From: Cristatella mucedo
Taxonomy: Eukaryota; Bryozoa; Phylactolaemata; Cristatellidae
DNA: 64,000 nt
Direction of reading: 5' to 3'
Assembly: GCA_009760855.2 (NCBI GenBank)
Contig: WPIO01000311.1
Coordinates: forward strand, 37,504 to 101,503
Shown here one piece after another: positions 1-34,172 of this stretch. Under the pieces are notes generated by a model. It ran no database searches, had not been told where the DNA came from, and saw only the letters and a list, made by a program, of their open reading frames with translations. The position numbers and the translations under genes were made by a program. Each line of letters opens with the position of its first letter. Within the stretch, counting starts at the first letter, position 1.

Positions 1-20871
<20,871 letters not shown>

Positions 20872-21332
20872 TGTGGACGTCGCGTCACCGTCGTACCCTG
20901 TCCTCCAGCATCGCCGCGAGCCCGACGAGCAATACGACCGCGAGTCGTGGAGGTGCGCCCTCTGGTCACGTGATCCGCTAACGCCGTCCGCTCCCGCCAC
21001 CCGGTTACTCCCGTGTGAGAAAACGGCACTCGCAAAAGTCAGCTAACCTAGTTTTAGAAACGCCACCCCTAATTATTCATGATTTAATTATCCTTTATCT
21101 GCTATTCCTAATTTCTTGAGCTTTAGTTAACACCTATAAATGGACTGGTTGCCAGGAACGCGAGAATGCACCGCTTCCGGCCGTCTTTCGTCTAGTATCT
21201 CTGCGCCGCTCCGCCCCTCTGAGCAAATCTCATTGGCTGAGTAGTCCCGCGCTCGCCGGTCTCCTTAAATCAGCTCGCTAGCACGCTCCTCGAAGACCGG
21301 CCATGCAAGCGCTCTCGCACCTGCTCCTATAT

Positions 21333-21450
21333 GAGATAATAATGATAATAATAATGCACTTATACAGTGTTAATCTCTTCCTAGGCACTTTATATACGAT
21401 GCAAAAGAAGCACGATCGAAGTGTAAAGTAACCAATCAGGATAGATCCCT
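21333..21450 (-). mobile_element. LINE-A tail fragment
   Basis: AATAATAATGCACTT complement tail and TCTCTTCCTAGGCACTTTA, just upstream of S6K copy A's CpG region. Confidence 0.65.
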
Positions 21451-21466
21451 AGCAGACTAACTTAGC

Positions 21467-23135
21467 CCTGCCATAACCAAGATTTGTAATGCTTCTCTGG
21501 AAAAAGGAGTCATCCCCAAGTCCTTCAAATCGGCAATCGTTAGACCCATACTTAAAAAGCCTGGATTAGACACAGGGGTCCTCGCAAACTATCGCCCTGT
21601 TTCCCTTCTTCCTTTCTTGTCAAAGATTCTTGAAAAATTGTTGCTAAGCAGCTGGTTGAACATATTGAAAAGAATGACATGTCAGAAGCATTTCAATCAG
21701 GGTTCAAGAGGCAGCACTCCACTGAAAATGCTCTCCTCCGTGTTAACAATGACATTCTACGTGGACGTGGCAACGACGACGGGAATGTCACTGCCCTAGC
21801 TCTGCTAGATCTGTCTGCTGCCTTCGACACCATTGATCACGATGTTCTGCTTGAACGATTGAGAACAACGATTGGTCTGGCGGACGAAGCACCGGCGTGG
21901 TTTAACTCGCACTTGTCTGATCGTGTTCAATCCGTGTCGTGTGGGGTCAGGTCTCACACACGAGAAAGGTCACCTGTGGAGTCCTTCAAGGGTCTGTACT
22001 CGGCCCCTTGCTGTTCTCCATTTATACACAACCTCTGGGAAAAGTGATCAAGGCCCATGGAATAGGATATCACTTTTATGCTGACGATACTCAGTTTTAT
22101 TTGTCATTCAAACCGTCGGAATATGCTGCAGCAACTGAAAAACTAAATGCTTGCCTTGCCGATATTCGATCCTGGATCTCGGAAAATTTCTTGAAACTAA
22201 ATGACGATTAAACCAAACTACTGCCCATAGGACACCCTAAGCGTGTGGCTGGATTAAAGGGCTTTGCTCTTCTAATAGGTGATGCTTATGTGCGACCATA
22301 ACCACATGCTCGAAACTTAGGTGTCGTTTTCGACAACTGCCTCAATTTTAAAAGCTTAATTCAGAAAACTGCTTCTGCAGCTAGCCATCACGTCCGATCC
22401 CTATTCAAGATTAGGAGCTGTCTTCCACAGTGGCTTGCAAAAAATTGAACTAGCACCTTAGTTCTGTCTCGGCTTGATTATTATAATTCCCTTTTGGCTG
22501 GGCTACCAAAGAAAGCGATTAGGCCACTGCAGCTGACTATGAATATGGCTGCAAGGCTAGTCTTCAAGTCCCAAAAGTTTGAGCACGTGTCTCCTTTGCT
22601 AAAAGAGCTAAGATCGATGCCGGTTGACCAACGGATTCAGAGCAAAGTTTTTACGCTGACCCACAAGGCCCGCCACGGCATGGCTCCTTCGTACCTAGCT
22701 GAACTGTTGCATCAGTTTCAGCCTGTTCGCACCCTCAGGTCCTGTGTGGACAATAAATTAGCTGTCCCATTCCTCCGCTTAAAAACCGTTGGCGGCAGAA
22801 GCTTTAGCTCGACAGGCCCTAGACTGTTGAGCTCGCTTCCACAATTCTTACGCAACGACAACTACTCTCCTACTGCCGACTACGGCTAATTCTTTTCAGC
22901 GGTCCTGAGCTGCTACTTCCATGCTCCTCACTACCTCAAATGCTCTGCTGACTCTGCTAAGCTTCCCACTTTCTCTTTGTTTCGTGAGACGAAGTCTGTT
23001 GGCTACCGAATGCGTACCGAAAGCCGCTTATTCTGTGAGTTCGCTATGCAAAACTCTCATGCGTAGCACCCACATGGTCTTTGTGACTTTGTGGAGTTAC
23101 AGACGGAGATACATTACATTACATTACATCAAGTA
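21467..23135 (+). mobile_element. LINE-B: longest copy
   Basis: It begins further upstream than the others: [38 protein letters not shown] (RT motif 1-2 region), [38 protein letters not shown], then motif [10 protein letters not shown] and the C-terminal parts. Multiple frameshifts and stops. The ACATTACATTACATT tail is at 23112-23130. Confidence 0.88.
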
Positions 23136-23178
23136 GCCAGCCTTTTAGAAAGCCTATTTATTCTACTAGCTACTATAA

Positions 23179-23179
23179 T

Positions 23180-23230
<51 letters not shown>
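23179..23230. repeat. (AT)n(GT)n compound microsatellite
   Basis: 22 bases of AT followed by 30 of GT, just after a LINE-B tail. Confidence 0.93.
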
Positions 23231-23233
<3 letters not shown>

Positions 23234-23314
23234 AGGTCTATAAAGACAATGTTACAGTATTCTTAGAGAAATGAATCTGTCAAGGCAATCTAACACCACT
23301 CTGCTGAGGTCTAC

Positions 23315-24256
23315 CTGCAACCCAGTGTGATTCAGACATTGGAAAGGCTGTCTCTCAAAATTGGCTCGGCCAGCATATCTCGAGTCGAATCAGCTCGAAA
23401 TCTAGGTGTCATATTCCAAAGCGACCTCTCGTTAGACGACAAAATCAGCTCCACAGTCAAATCTGCCTATTTTCAGCTTCATAACATTGCTCAAATTTGG
23501 GCTTGTTTAGATAAGGATACCACGTCAAAGTTGGTCCATGCATTCGTGACATCTCGTCTCGACTTCTGCAACTCACTGCTTACTGGCCTACCAGCATGTG
23601 CGATCAGGCGATTGCAGCTGGTGCAAAACTCGGCAGCTAGGCTTGTCTGTCGTGAGCGTCGCAGTTGCCACATTACTCCACTTCTCGCCGACCTGCACTG
23701 GCTACCAGTCAAGCAACGGATTGACTTCAAGATTTTGTCGCTCACTTTTAGGTCCCTTCATTATATGGCTCCAGCCTATCTCTCCGACATACTCCCCCAT
23801 CAGGCTAAGCATCGTACCACCCGCTTTTCGGAATCCAACAGTCTACAAATACCTCATACAAACCTTAAATCCTTTGGAGACCGTGCATTTAGTTCATATG
23901 CTCCCAAAGCCTGGAACTCCCTCCTTGCGTCAGAACATCCCCTGACCTGACCACATTTAAAAGGAACTTAAAAACACACCTATTTAGGACAGCATTTAGT
24001 GGATCCCTGTGATTCGTCCTTGATGTGCTTATGCGTGCTGACACTGTGCATACTGCCACTAACCACGTTCGCATGCTGACCCTGTGCATGTCACCCCTAA
24101 CCATGATATTCATTTTGTTTGTTTTTCAAGCATGATTTTACTTACTATTCAATTGCATTTCCCTTTGCAGCAAATGTAGAGCGCCTAGAAAGAGATTAAG
24201 TTCTCTGAGGGTGCTTTATCAAGTACATTATTATTATTATATTATTATTATTATCT
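23315..24256 (+). mobile_element. LINE-A copy, 5'-truncated
   Basis: It starts in the RT-downstream part (RLSLKIGSASISRVESAR) and is open to about 23950, where a frameshift before the C-terminal KLKTHLFRTAF breaks it. It has a complete 3' UTR and an ATT-rich tail at 24225-24256. Very similar to the copy at 24752-26150, so the two are recent relatives. Confidence 0.88.
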
Positions 24257-24261
24257 GGCCT

Positions 24262-24740
24262 ACTGCTTTAAGTAGACTTGTCAGATGAGCCTATTTCTTC
24301 CTCTATTAAGTCAGCCAACTTTAAGCTGAAGAACATTTCCAAAATCAGGGTCTGCTTAGATAAGAGAACAACTAGTTCAAGCATTTGCGACATGCGAATA
24401 CTGCCTTTGTTAGATCTATTCGCCTATTGTTTATTGCCTTGTAAGGTCAAATCGCATACTCTTCGCCAGTACTTAGTCAGTGTTTCCTCAAGCTAGCCTC
24501 GCTTTGCATGCTTACCTTTGTGTGATTCAGTGCACGTTAAAAGCCTTAGGTCTTACAAACCGGTGGTATCGAGTGTCTTCATGTGTGCTTTAGCATGCTG
24601 CTAGCCTAAGCATGGTTCTTGCTCGCTTTTTGCATGCTTGATACCGTGCATGACACCAAACCTTCGGTACTGGTTTTTTCGCAGCGAGTTGCAAAGCACC
24701 AGGATAGAGACTGTAAGTTCTCTTGGGGCCGTATACAATC
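24262..24740 (+). mobile_element. LINE fragments (LINE-A piece, then LINE-C tail)
   Basis: 24262-24400 reads DEPISSSIKSANFKLKN and ISKIRVCLDKRTTSS, matching the DDKISSTVKSAYFQLHN part of LINE-A. 24485-24740 is a degenerate 3' region ending in the AGAGACTGTAAGTTCTCTTGG type tail, closer to LINE-C. The next LINE-A copy follows directly. Confidence 0.65.
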
Positions 24741-24751
24741 GACAGGATCTT

Positions 24752-26150
24752 TCTCAGCTTGTTTTGCTCGATCTTTCGGCGGCTTTTGATACCATCAATC
24801 ACAAAGTACTTCTAGAGCGCCTCTCATCTCGCCTGGGCATCACTGGCACTGCTCTGCAGTGGTTCAGGTCCTATCTCAGTGGGAGACTCCACAGTATTGA
24901 CGTGAATGAACAAAAATCATCTGAGGTACCTCTGAAATATGTGGTACCTCAGGGCTCCGTGCTAGGTCCGGTTCTTTTCACGGTTTATACTCTCCCTATT
25001 GCTGATGTGATTGCCAAGCACAATCTAGGCTTTCACTTCTATGCGGATGACACTCAGTTGTACCTTTGCTTTGATCCCTCCCAGCCTTCGAGCACCTCAA
25101 ATTCTCTCAACTCACTTGCTGCATGCATTGATGACATCCGCACATGGATGGCAGCACATTTTCTAAAACTAAACGATGATAAAACTAGCTTACTAGTTAT
25201 GAGAAAACCCAGTGTGATTCAGAGATTGGAAAGGCTGTCCCTCAAAATTGGCTCTGCCAGCATATTTCCAGTTGAATCAGCTCGAAATCTAGGTGTCATA
25301 TTCCAAAGCGACCTCTCGTTAGACAACCATATCAGCTCCACAGTCAAATCTGCCTATTTTCAGCTTCACAACATTGCTCAAATTCGGGCTTGTTTAGATA
25401 AGGACACCACGTCAAAGTTGGTCCATGCATTCGTGACATCTCGTCTCGACTTCTGCAACTCACTGCTTACTGGCCTACCAGCATGTGCGATCAGGCGATT
25501 GCAGCTGGTGCAAAACTCGGCAGCTAGGCTTGTCTGTCGTGAGCGTCGCAGTTGCCACATCACACTACTTCTCGCCGACCTGCACTGGCTACCAGTCAAG
25601 CAACGGATTGACTTCAAGGTTTTGTCGCTCACTTTTAGGTCACTTCATTCTTTGGCTCCAGCCTATCTCTCAGATCTACTCCCCCACCAGGCCAAGCATC
25701 GTACCACCCGCTTTTTGGAATCCAACAGTCTACAAATACCTCGTACAAACCTCAAATTTTTTGGAGACCGTGCATTTAATTCGTATGCTCCCAAAGCCTG
25801 GAACTCCTTCCCGACCTGCGACAGAACATCCCCTGACCTGACCACATTTAAAAAGAAATTAAAGACACACCTATTTAGGACAGCATTTAGTGGGTCACTG
25901 TGATTCGTCCTTGATGTGCTTATGCGTGCTGACGCTGTGCATACTGCCACTAACCACATTCGCATGCTGACCCTGTGCATGTCACCCCTAACCATGTTAT
26001 TCATTTTGCTTGTTTTTCAAGCATGATATTACTCACCATTCAATTGCATTTCCCTTTGCAGCAAATGTAGAGCGCCTAGAGAGAGATTGAGTTCTCTGAG
26101 GGCGCTTTATCAATTGCATTTTTATTATTATTACGTTATTATTATTATTG
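24752..26150 (+). mobile_element. LINE-A: best-preserved copy, RT ORF and full 3' end
   Basis: A 5'-truncated L2/CR1-type non-LTR retrotransposon. The open frame runs to the stop at 25903 with RT motifs in order: [35 protein letters not shown] (catalytic YADD) and [10 protein letters not shown]. After these come ARNLGVIFQSDLSLD, RLDFCNSLLTGLP, NSAARLVCR, LHWLPVKQRIDFK, APAYLSDLL and FKKKLKTHLFRTAFSGSL. The 3' UTR ends GCGCCTAGAGAGAGATTGAGTTCTCTGAGGGCGC and (ATT)n near 26110-26150. Endonuclease and ORF1 are absent, so it cannot move by itself. The frame upstream of 24752 belongs to a different repeat tail (LINE-C). Confidence 0.9.
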
Positions 26151-26159
26151 AGCATTCCA

Positions 26160-26275
26160 CTACTAAGCGTTCGATCATGCTTCCTTTGCAGCTAATGTTT
26201 AGTGCCTAGAAAGACATCAAGTTCTATGAGGGCAATATACAAACTTATTATTCTTTTATTATTATTTATATGCTG
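26160..26275 (+). mobile_element. LINE-A-type tail fragment
   Basis: TGCCTAGAAAGACATCAAGT tail variant and ATT-rich end, directly after a complete LINE-A 3' end. Confidence 0.6.
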
Positions 26276-27457
26276 GAAATTCATCTCCACGTCCTTTCAT
26301 CAGTATATGGCTGGCTGGGGAATATGTGCAGCTGGAGGGGGAGGGCTCTGGCGAAGAAGGCAATCCCCCTAACGACCATCGAGTATTACGAGCAGTTGCG
26401 ATCTAGGTGCCGCGCGCATGCATTTTAGAAATGAAAGGCATCGGAAATGGGTGCATTTTAGGTCAGCACAATGCAATTAACCCTCTACACTTCCGTCTCG
26501 CACCATTTGATAGGGAACAATCAGGGTTGTCGCCAGGGCTTTCACGCAGACGATTTAACTTGGACTCTCGCGACAGCCATTAAAAAACAGCATCATGATT
26601 CTACAAATTTCTGAGCTTTATTTGGGATAAGAATCGTTTTCTTAATTAACGCATGCCTACTTTACGCCTTTAGCGTGTAAGAAGTGCATCGTATATTGAA
26701 ATGTTCATCAACTTCCATATTATTTGTACCAGCTCACGGGCGTTCCAAGATCTCTTGTCGTAGCTACTGTAAATTTCTTGAGCTCTCGGCTGAAAGAAAG
26801 TCACACTTAGAGTTTCCTTTGAGATTCCCCGGCCATCGGTCGAGTTGCAATAATATAACGCACGCTGCAGAAGAGCCTGCTTTCATTTGGGACGTTCACG
26901 TTCCTCATATTGGTGAAGGTCACCGGTAGCCTTGCCCCGGCGCAACCTGCAGTCTTCCATTTAGCATGCCACTGGCAGATTTTATTGGCGACTGATGCCG
27001 CTTCGCTGCCGAGATGAGATCCTGCTGACCTAACCGCAGCAGGCTCGGCGTCTAACTAGCCGCGCTATAGCCGAAATGCGGGGACAAAGTGAGGACAAAC
27101 ATAATTCAAAACATTTGCTTGCATGCCCTGGAACGAGACGACAAAGTGGGTACCCCTACTCTAAAGCGCACAGTACGACCGCTGTCGTGATAATGTAAAA
27201 CACGTAAAATTGTGGCTGAACGAACAGCCGAGTCGACCTGGAGGCTACTCCTGGCGACAAGGGCGCGGCAGTTAACGCGGTTCTTGCCGAGAGAACATTA
27301 GGTTGTCACTCTGAGTCAGCGTCATTATCAAGTAAGGAATGCTCTTTAATGACAGCTATATCCTGCCGTCCTGCCACCGTCTTTTCGCCGTCCTTCCTTC
27401 GACCTGTTCGTTCGACCGATCGTACCCAAGACGTGCGGTCACCGGAAAAGGGCGGCG

Positions 27458-27596
27458 GACATCCAGCGGCCGGCCCCGGCGCTGAGGAGCGTAAATGCGT
27501 AATCCGCAAGTGCCGCGCGACGCCGAGCGTTCGATACCCCAGCACGCCAGTGCCTCGAGCTCACGGCGCGCGTGCATTCGCCTACGACCGAGAAAA
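27458..27596 (+). repeat. GC-rich dispersed repeat, copy 1
   Basis: Shares an ordered series of blocks with 29013-29159: GACATCCAGCGGCCG, GCGACGCCG, CCT.GAGCTC and TCGCCTACGA.CGAGAAA. CpG-dense, function unknown. Confidence 0.6.
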
Positions 27597-27887
27597 GAGC
27601 AAGACTCCGACAGAACGGCCGCCCAGCGCGCCATTCCGCGCCGCGAGTTTCGTCGCCGAGCGCGAGAGACGCGAGAGAAGCGGGCGCCTAAGCGCGAGAC
27701 GCGCGCGGCGGCGGCGGTGGATGAGCGGCAGCCAAGCAGCGCTTCGCTGCCGCTCGACCACCGCGTGCTCTGCCCGCCCAGTACAGCGCTGCCGCGCTGG
27801 CGGAGCGTTCGAGCGCTGGCGCGAGACCACTCGCCTGATTCGACGGCGCACTTAAGCGCCTTACGTCGCCGGCCATTGACCAGCGAC

Positions 27888-28110
27888 CAGCAAAAAAGAG
27901 AAAGTGGGAAGCCTAGCTGAGTCAGGAGGGCAGTTGAGGTAGTGAGTAGCATGGAAGTAGCAGCTCAGGACCGCTGAAAAGGATGAGCCATAGTCGACAG
28001 TAGGAGAGTAGCTGTCGTTGCAAAAAAATTGTGGAAGCGAGTTCCACAGTCTAGGACCTGCAGAGCTAAAGCTTCTGTCGCCAACAGTCTTTAAGCAGAG
28101 GACTGTGACT
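27888..28110 (-). mobile_element. LINE-B internal fragment
   Basis: About 220 bases matching the SFSSAGPRLWNSLPQF to AMLPTFSLL part, inverted, without the terminal tail. Confidence 0.75.
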
Positions 28111-28198
28111 TAGTGTGGTTTCCTAGCAGTGTGCTTGCAAACGCTTTGATGAATTGGTCTGAACAAATGTGTGTATGTATGTGTGTATATGTGTATGT

Positions 28199-28201
28199 GC
28201 G

Positions 28202-28290
<89 letters not shown>
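28199..28290. repeat. (GT)n microsatellite ending in GCGCGC
   Basis: About 90 bp of GT repeat that ends in a short alternating GC run, a typical Z-DNA-prone sequence. Confidence 0.93.
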
Positions 28291-28291
<1 letters not shown>

Positions 28292-29012
28292 CGTGTAAAT
28301 AAGTAACTTAGTAAAGGATTTTGAAGCGCGATCTCCTTACTTCGCCAGATTTTCACCATGTCGGACCGGCTGATTCGTTTCCGTTTAAGATTGCTATCGA
28401 TAGGACTAGAGAACTTCTTCGAACGCGGGCGGCGAGCGGCTTCTTTGCTCGAGGGATGGATACAGTGGCAGGGAGTAGCTCCAGGGGCTGGGCTCGTCAC
28501 TGCCGCCCCGGTTAAATTCCACTCCAGCTGCTAACTTTGGTGGGTGTTAAACCGTGAGGAAAAGTTCAGTTTCTTGCTGCAGTGTATTTTAATGCAAAAA
28601 TTGACTGAAGAAAACTGTTCGTAAGCCGAAAATATAGCTTTCTTTTCTTTTAACCGTCTGAAAACGAGCACTTAGAGGCGGTCAGCTCATTGCAGCTTCT
28701 TTTTTTGAACTTTAGCAGCATACGAGCGAAGACCTTCACACACAGGCATCGGAATGGTGAGCGTTCAGGATCGATCAAAAGCCCGACTGAACTCAGGGTC
28801 GGCCGCCAGTCTTTTGACGCCGAGGGGGCCTGGGAGGGAGGGAGGGAGGGGTAAGAGTGGCCCGAGCCCGAGCGCGAAATCTGAAAAGGAGTTATCAGTC
28901 GTCCGGCCCCCTTTACGCTCCGACGCACAATTACGGTAATAATTCTTCGCACAGCCGGGTACAGCGCGTTCATGCAAGCTGACGGGCGCGTTACGGAAGA
29001 GAGAGGGCGGGC

Positions 29013-29159
29013 GACATCCAGCGGCCGACCCTGGCGCGGACGAGCAGCGCGTAATTACTTTTTAATCCGAAAGCGCCGAGCGACGCCGCGCGGTCATTCC
29101 GAAAGCGCGAGCGCGTTCCTTGAGCTCGCGAGCGCGTACAGTCGCCTACGAGCGAGAAA
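29013..29159 (+). repeat. GC-rich dispersed repeat, copy 2
   Basis: Same orientation and block order as 27458-27596, about 1.55 kb apart. It lies between GC-rich DNA and the GA array. Confidence 0.6.
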
Positions 29160-29522
29160 GCGGTTTACTATTACCTCCTAGTGTTAGTATAACTACTATT
29201 ACACGACTACTACACATCTCCAAGATCCCCCTCTATATCCGGCGCGGTACAGTCTACCGTCGCCCGCGCGCTCCGTCCGCAGGTGAGACAAAGAGAATTC
29301 GCGACTCAGTCGGCCGATCGGCTCGAACGATTCGCTTGGCAGCCGGCGAGACTCAAACGTCGGCGACGCCAGCGAACGCTAGCACTGCCGAAAGCGACGT
29401 TGAACGTGCGCGCCGTCAGTTCGCCTCGCGAGGAAGAACGCGAAGCCGCGACCTATCGGGCGACCGCAGACGCTCGCTCCATCCCGCCTTGTTTTTGTTG
29501 GGACGACGTTCGGACGTTCCCC

Positions 29523-30345
<823 letters not shown>

Positions 30346-30563
30346 CAGTTGGCCGCCGCGAAGTTACACGGCCGGTCGGCGGCCAAACCTTACGCTGCGA
30401 CCTTTGCGAGCTGCTGCTGCTGCGGCGACGCCGAGCCATGGCGACTAGCGCTGGGCTGTTGCTAGGGCGTAGCCGGCGGCGATCGGGGCAACCGGCCGGC
30501 GACCTGGCTTCGGCAGCGCGATTCGTCGGCGGGCTTGCTTAGCGGCGCGGTGCGCGCCGGTGC

Positions 30564-30650
30564 CGACGCGCGCGTCTCAAAATTCCTCTCATCGCTCGTC
30601 ATTAGTATCGACGCTCGCGTCTTAAATTCCTCTCACCGCTCGTCGTTTGG
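30564..30650. repeat. 45-bp tandem duplication
   Basis: Two copies of a unit with CGACGC.CGCGTCT and AAATTCCTCTCA.CGCTCG, starting at 30564 and 30609. Confidence 0.85.
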
Positions 30651-31208
30651 GTCAGAGATGCGCTGAGGCGGTCTCCCCGCACGTCTTGGCATCGCAGTTC
30701 GGCCGCATGCCCTACCGCGCGCCCTAAACCCAAGCGGTGTTCGCGGACCGCCGACGGACTGCGGTGCAGTCGGTGCAGTCGCTGCGGCCAACGTAGGTAG
30801 GGATCGGTGCGTCCGGACCGGCGGCGGCCTCTCAGCGCGACTCCTCACCAACGTCGATGCCTGCCGAAGCCCCAGGATACGGGCTGCTGGCATAGCTTCG
30901 CAGCAGCGCCGGTGCAAGGCATTTTGGTGACCCAGGCGAGGTCGGACATCCGGCGCCCCCTTCCCAGTCACGACCTCACCCACCGGCCCATCATGAAATA
31001 AAACCCATGTGCATGGCGTAAAATATTTCTTATCATAAAGACTCACAGAAATATGTAAACAACACGTACGAATACAGTAAGTGTTACATGAAACGTTAAA
31101 CATTGATGTTCAGAACTTGGCTTTCCTTGCTTTTTTCGTGGCAAACTCGCAGACCGCTTCTTTCATGTCGAGAGAAGTTGTTAAATCCGATTCACTACAC
31201 ATTTTATT

Positions 31209-31303
31209 TTAATAATAATAATAATACTGCACTAGATAAAGCGCGCTCAGAGAACTCAATCTCTCTCTAGGCGCTTTACATTTGCTGCAAAGGGAAATGC
31301 AAT
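31209..31303 (-). mobile_element. LINE-A tail nested in the hAT C-terminus
   Basis: Only the last 95 bases of LINE-A, from the AATAATAAT tail complement through the GCGCTTTACATTTGCTGCAA segment. hAT C-terminal sequence lies on both sides, so the insertion is younger than the hAT copy. Confidence 0.85.
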
Positions 31304-33649
31304 TTTTGCCAAGCCAACTGTCTTTCTTGCTACACTGTTAAACAGACATAATTTTTAATTTCTTTTAATTTTGAAAACGCTTTTCTCCACTGACCCCTGA
31401 AATTGGCAAGGCCAATACAATTTTTTGAGTGTCGCTGAAAGATTGGGAACAATTTATGTGAATTTATGCTGCAATAGAAATTGCAAGACCTCTTGAAGAT
31501 TTATAGTCTGGGGAAGCTTCCTGGCAATGGCTTGCGACTCATCGCGAAGTTCCTCTCCATCTAAATCCTTGCTTTTCTCCTAGTGAAATAGACTACTCCA
31601 GAGATTTGCACTCACTAAGGATATCCTCTCTGTCGGTATGTCGGAAATCTCAAAGATATCATACAGGAATCCAAACAATGTGCTGTGTTGTTGAATCTGG
31701 ATTAACCTTTCTTCCATAGGTTCTGCAACCGCATCTTAAATAGCATAATACGCGCTTGAGGTCCTTGAGATCCTGTACTGCCTCATCCTATGCTTCATAA
31801 TAACACAGTCTCCTCTTTTTAAATTTTTGATTTTCTTCAAAATTGGGTTCAATCTCCAACTCTGTAGCCATTTAATTTGCATCCGCCAATATTTTGTGAA
31901 AGCTCTACTCACTTCGGAGAGTTCTGATATGCTTGTTGGTGTTTTCCAGCTGTTTAAATCCCACTCTCAAGTCAGTTGATGCCTGCTGTAGAATTTAGCT
32001 GGTGACATTGACCTCAAAAAATGTTGCTCCAAGTAAGAAGCCACAACAAATGAAAATCTTGCTATGTTATTTATTGGCCAGTGTTTGTGCTTCAGATCTA
32101 GTCATATCTCCAAACCTTTCTGAATCTTACGTTCATGTATCTCAATGAGAGCGTCATAGAATTTCTCAAAGTTGTACCTCATCGGTTTCAGAGGTCAACT
32201 ATATTTTTCCACCTTGTTTCACCGAGTGGCTTTACCGTAAACTTGCATCAGTGATGTGACTTTTGGGGACGTCCAAACGCTCAGTAGATGCTGAGAAAAA
32301 ATTGAATATTTGCTGCACCTAAGCAAAGAAATTCATGGCCTCCATGCAACTCCTTGCTGCATCATTACAACTAGATTTAGGGAGTAGACACTGCAAGGTA
32401 AATATAAGTTTGAGGAAAAGATGTATGCGCCGTGTTTTTCAGTCAATCAATATTAAATACATTAAATTAGTATTTCATTAAATTATCAGTTAAGTCACGG
32501 GCACTAACTTTTTTCTCGAATTTACAGAAGGCAAGTGGATTTATGTTTAGTGTTTTCTTCTGCACACAATTTGCTTTTTCTTTCATACTACTATCATCGG
32601 AATACCCTTATCCTCTCATATTTCCAATATCCAATGCTATACCTTTGAACTGCTCAAACAGAACTTTAGTCATGAATGCACCTGTGGTCTCTTGTAACAG
32701 AATGAAACCAGGAAAATTCTCTCTGATTATCACTTCGGTTTCAATTAGGTAAACAAAACAAATAATCATGGCCATCTGTTCAGTGTGGCTGACATATGGG
32801 GTAGAGTCAAGGATAGGTGAATACTATATTGCTGACTTGGCTACTTCTGTAATCTAAAGCGTTATTGCAGAAGCTAAAATTCGTATTAATTAACTCTGAG
32901 TGTCTTTGCCGAGATAATGTACAAAAGTTTCTTTGTCAGTAACCGTCCGCAGGGGTTTCATCATCGGAGAGTCAAAGATGGCAGGAAACTCGACGAATTT
33001 GAGAAAGCTTCTATCCCAGAGTGCGAGCAGCTTTTCATTTGATCCACGGAATTCTATATTGTGAGTTTCATATACCCTTGCTAATTCAATGAGGCGCTCC
33101 AAGGCCTGTTTCCAATATTCCTCTTGTTGATTAATTTTCTGTTACATTGTCTCATCTATTGTCTTACCTTCTGCTAGCTGCACCGGAAATTCCCCTCCAA
33201 GCTTGATAACTTTCTAGGTGGATGGACTTTTCTAATGTGAGGAAAATATTGCAGGCAGATTTTTCCAATCTGTGCAGCCACTTTCTTGCATAGACGAGAT
33301 GCTAGTCTTCTTGCTGAATAGCATACAGTAAAAGCAGAATTTCACATCTTTTGATATAGATGACATCAACCGCAGGCGGCTCATCTCATCTCCATTTGCA
33401 AGCGTTCTTCTGTAATGGAGCAGAGAACATCTTTTGTTGTGTGAATCTTTTGGAAAGTCACTGGCATAAACCTGTCGCGGTCCCTTTTGCACTAGAAGTT
33501 CAGCAATGTTTCCAATTTTATCAGAGGGCCATGTGGCAAGGTTACTGTAATCCAACTCCGGTTCAACTTTTTGCAAGACTTGAACTGTATTGTCTTGATT
33601 GTAACTTATTTTTGGTTTTTGTTTCTATTTGGAAGTTGGACTGTGGTTT

Positions 33650-34172
33650 CTTCATAATAACAACAACACACTTGATAAAGTCTCCTCAGAGAACCCAATC
33701 TCTTTCCGGGTGCATTACATTTGCTGCAAAGGAAGCATGATCAAATGGTGAGTGGTATCATGCTTGATAAACAACATGAATGACACGGTTCGGGTTGACA
33801 TGCACAGGGTCAGCACGCAAGTTTGGTTAGTGGGAGCATGCAACAGTGTCAGCAGCACATAAAGGATGAATCAGAGAGACCCTCTAAATGCTGTCATAAA
33901 CAGGTGCGTTTTTAATTTCTTTTTAAATGTAATCAAGCCAGGGGATGTCGTGACGGAAGTTGGGAGTGAGTTCCAGCCTTTGGGAGCACACGAACTAAAG
34001 GCACGGTCTCCAGAGGATGAATTTGACATTCTTACGGGGTATAGGTAAACAGTTAGATTCTGAAAAGCGGGTGGTACGATGCTTAGCCTGGTGGGGCGGT
34101 AGATCAGGTAGGTAGGCTGGAGCCTATGAATGAAGGGACCTAAAATTGAGCGACAAAACCTAGAAGTCGATC
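33650..34172 (-). mobile_element. LINE-A 3' fragment nested in the hAT relic
   Basis: A 5'-truncated LINE-A copy. It begins inside the RT-downstream region (read as SRFCRSILGPF... in broken frames), keeps GDRAFSSCAPKGWNSLPT and FKKKLKTHLFMTAF, then the 3' UTR and tail complement near 33655. It separates the basic N-terminus of the hAT protein from the TTF finger. Confidence 0.85.

Noticed and set aside
27349-27952. Long overlapping frames on both strands
   Set aside because: High-GC artefact; no domain seen, and the strands mirror each other.
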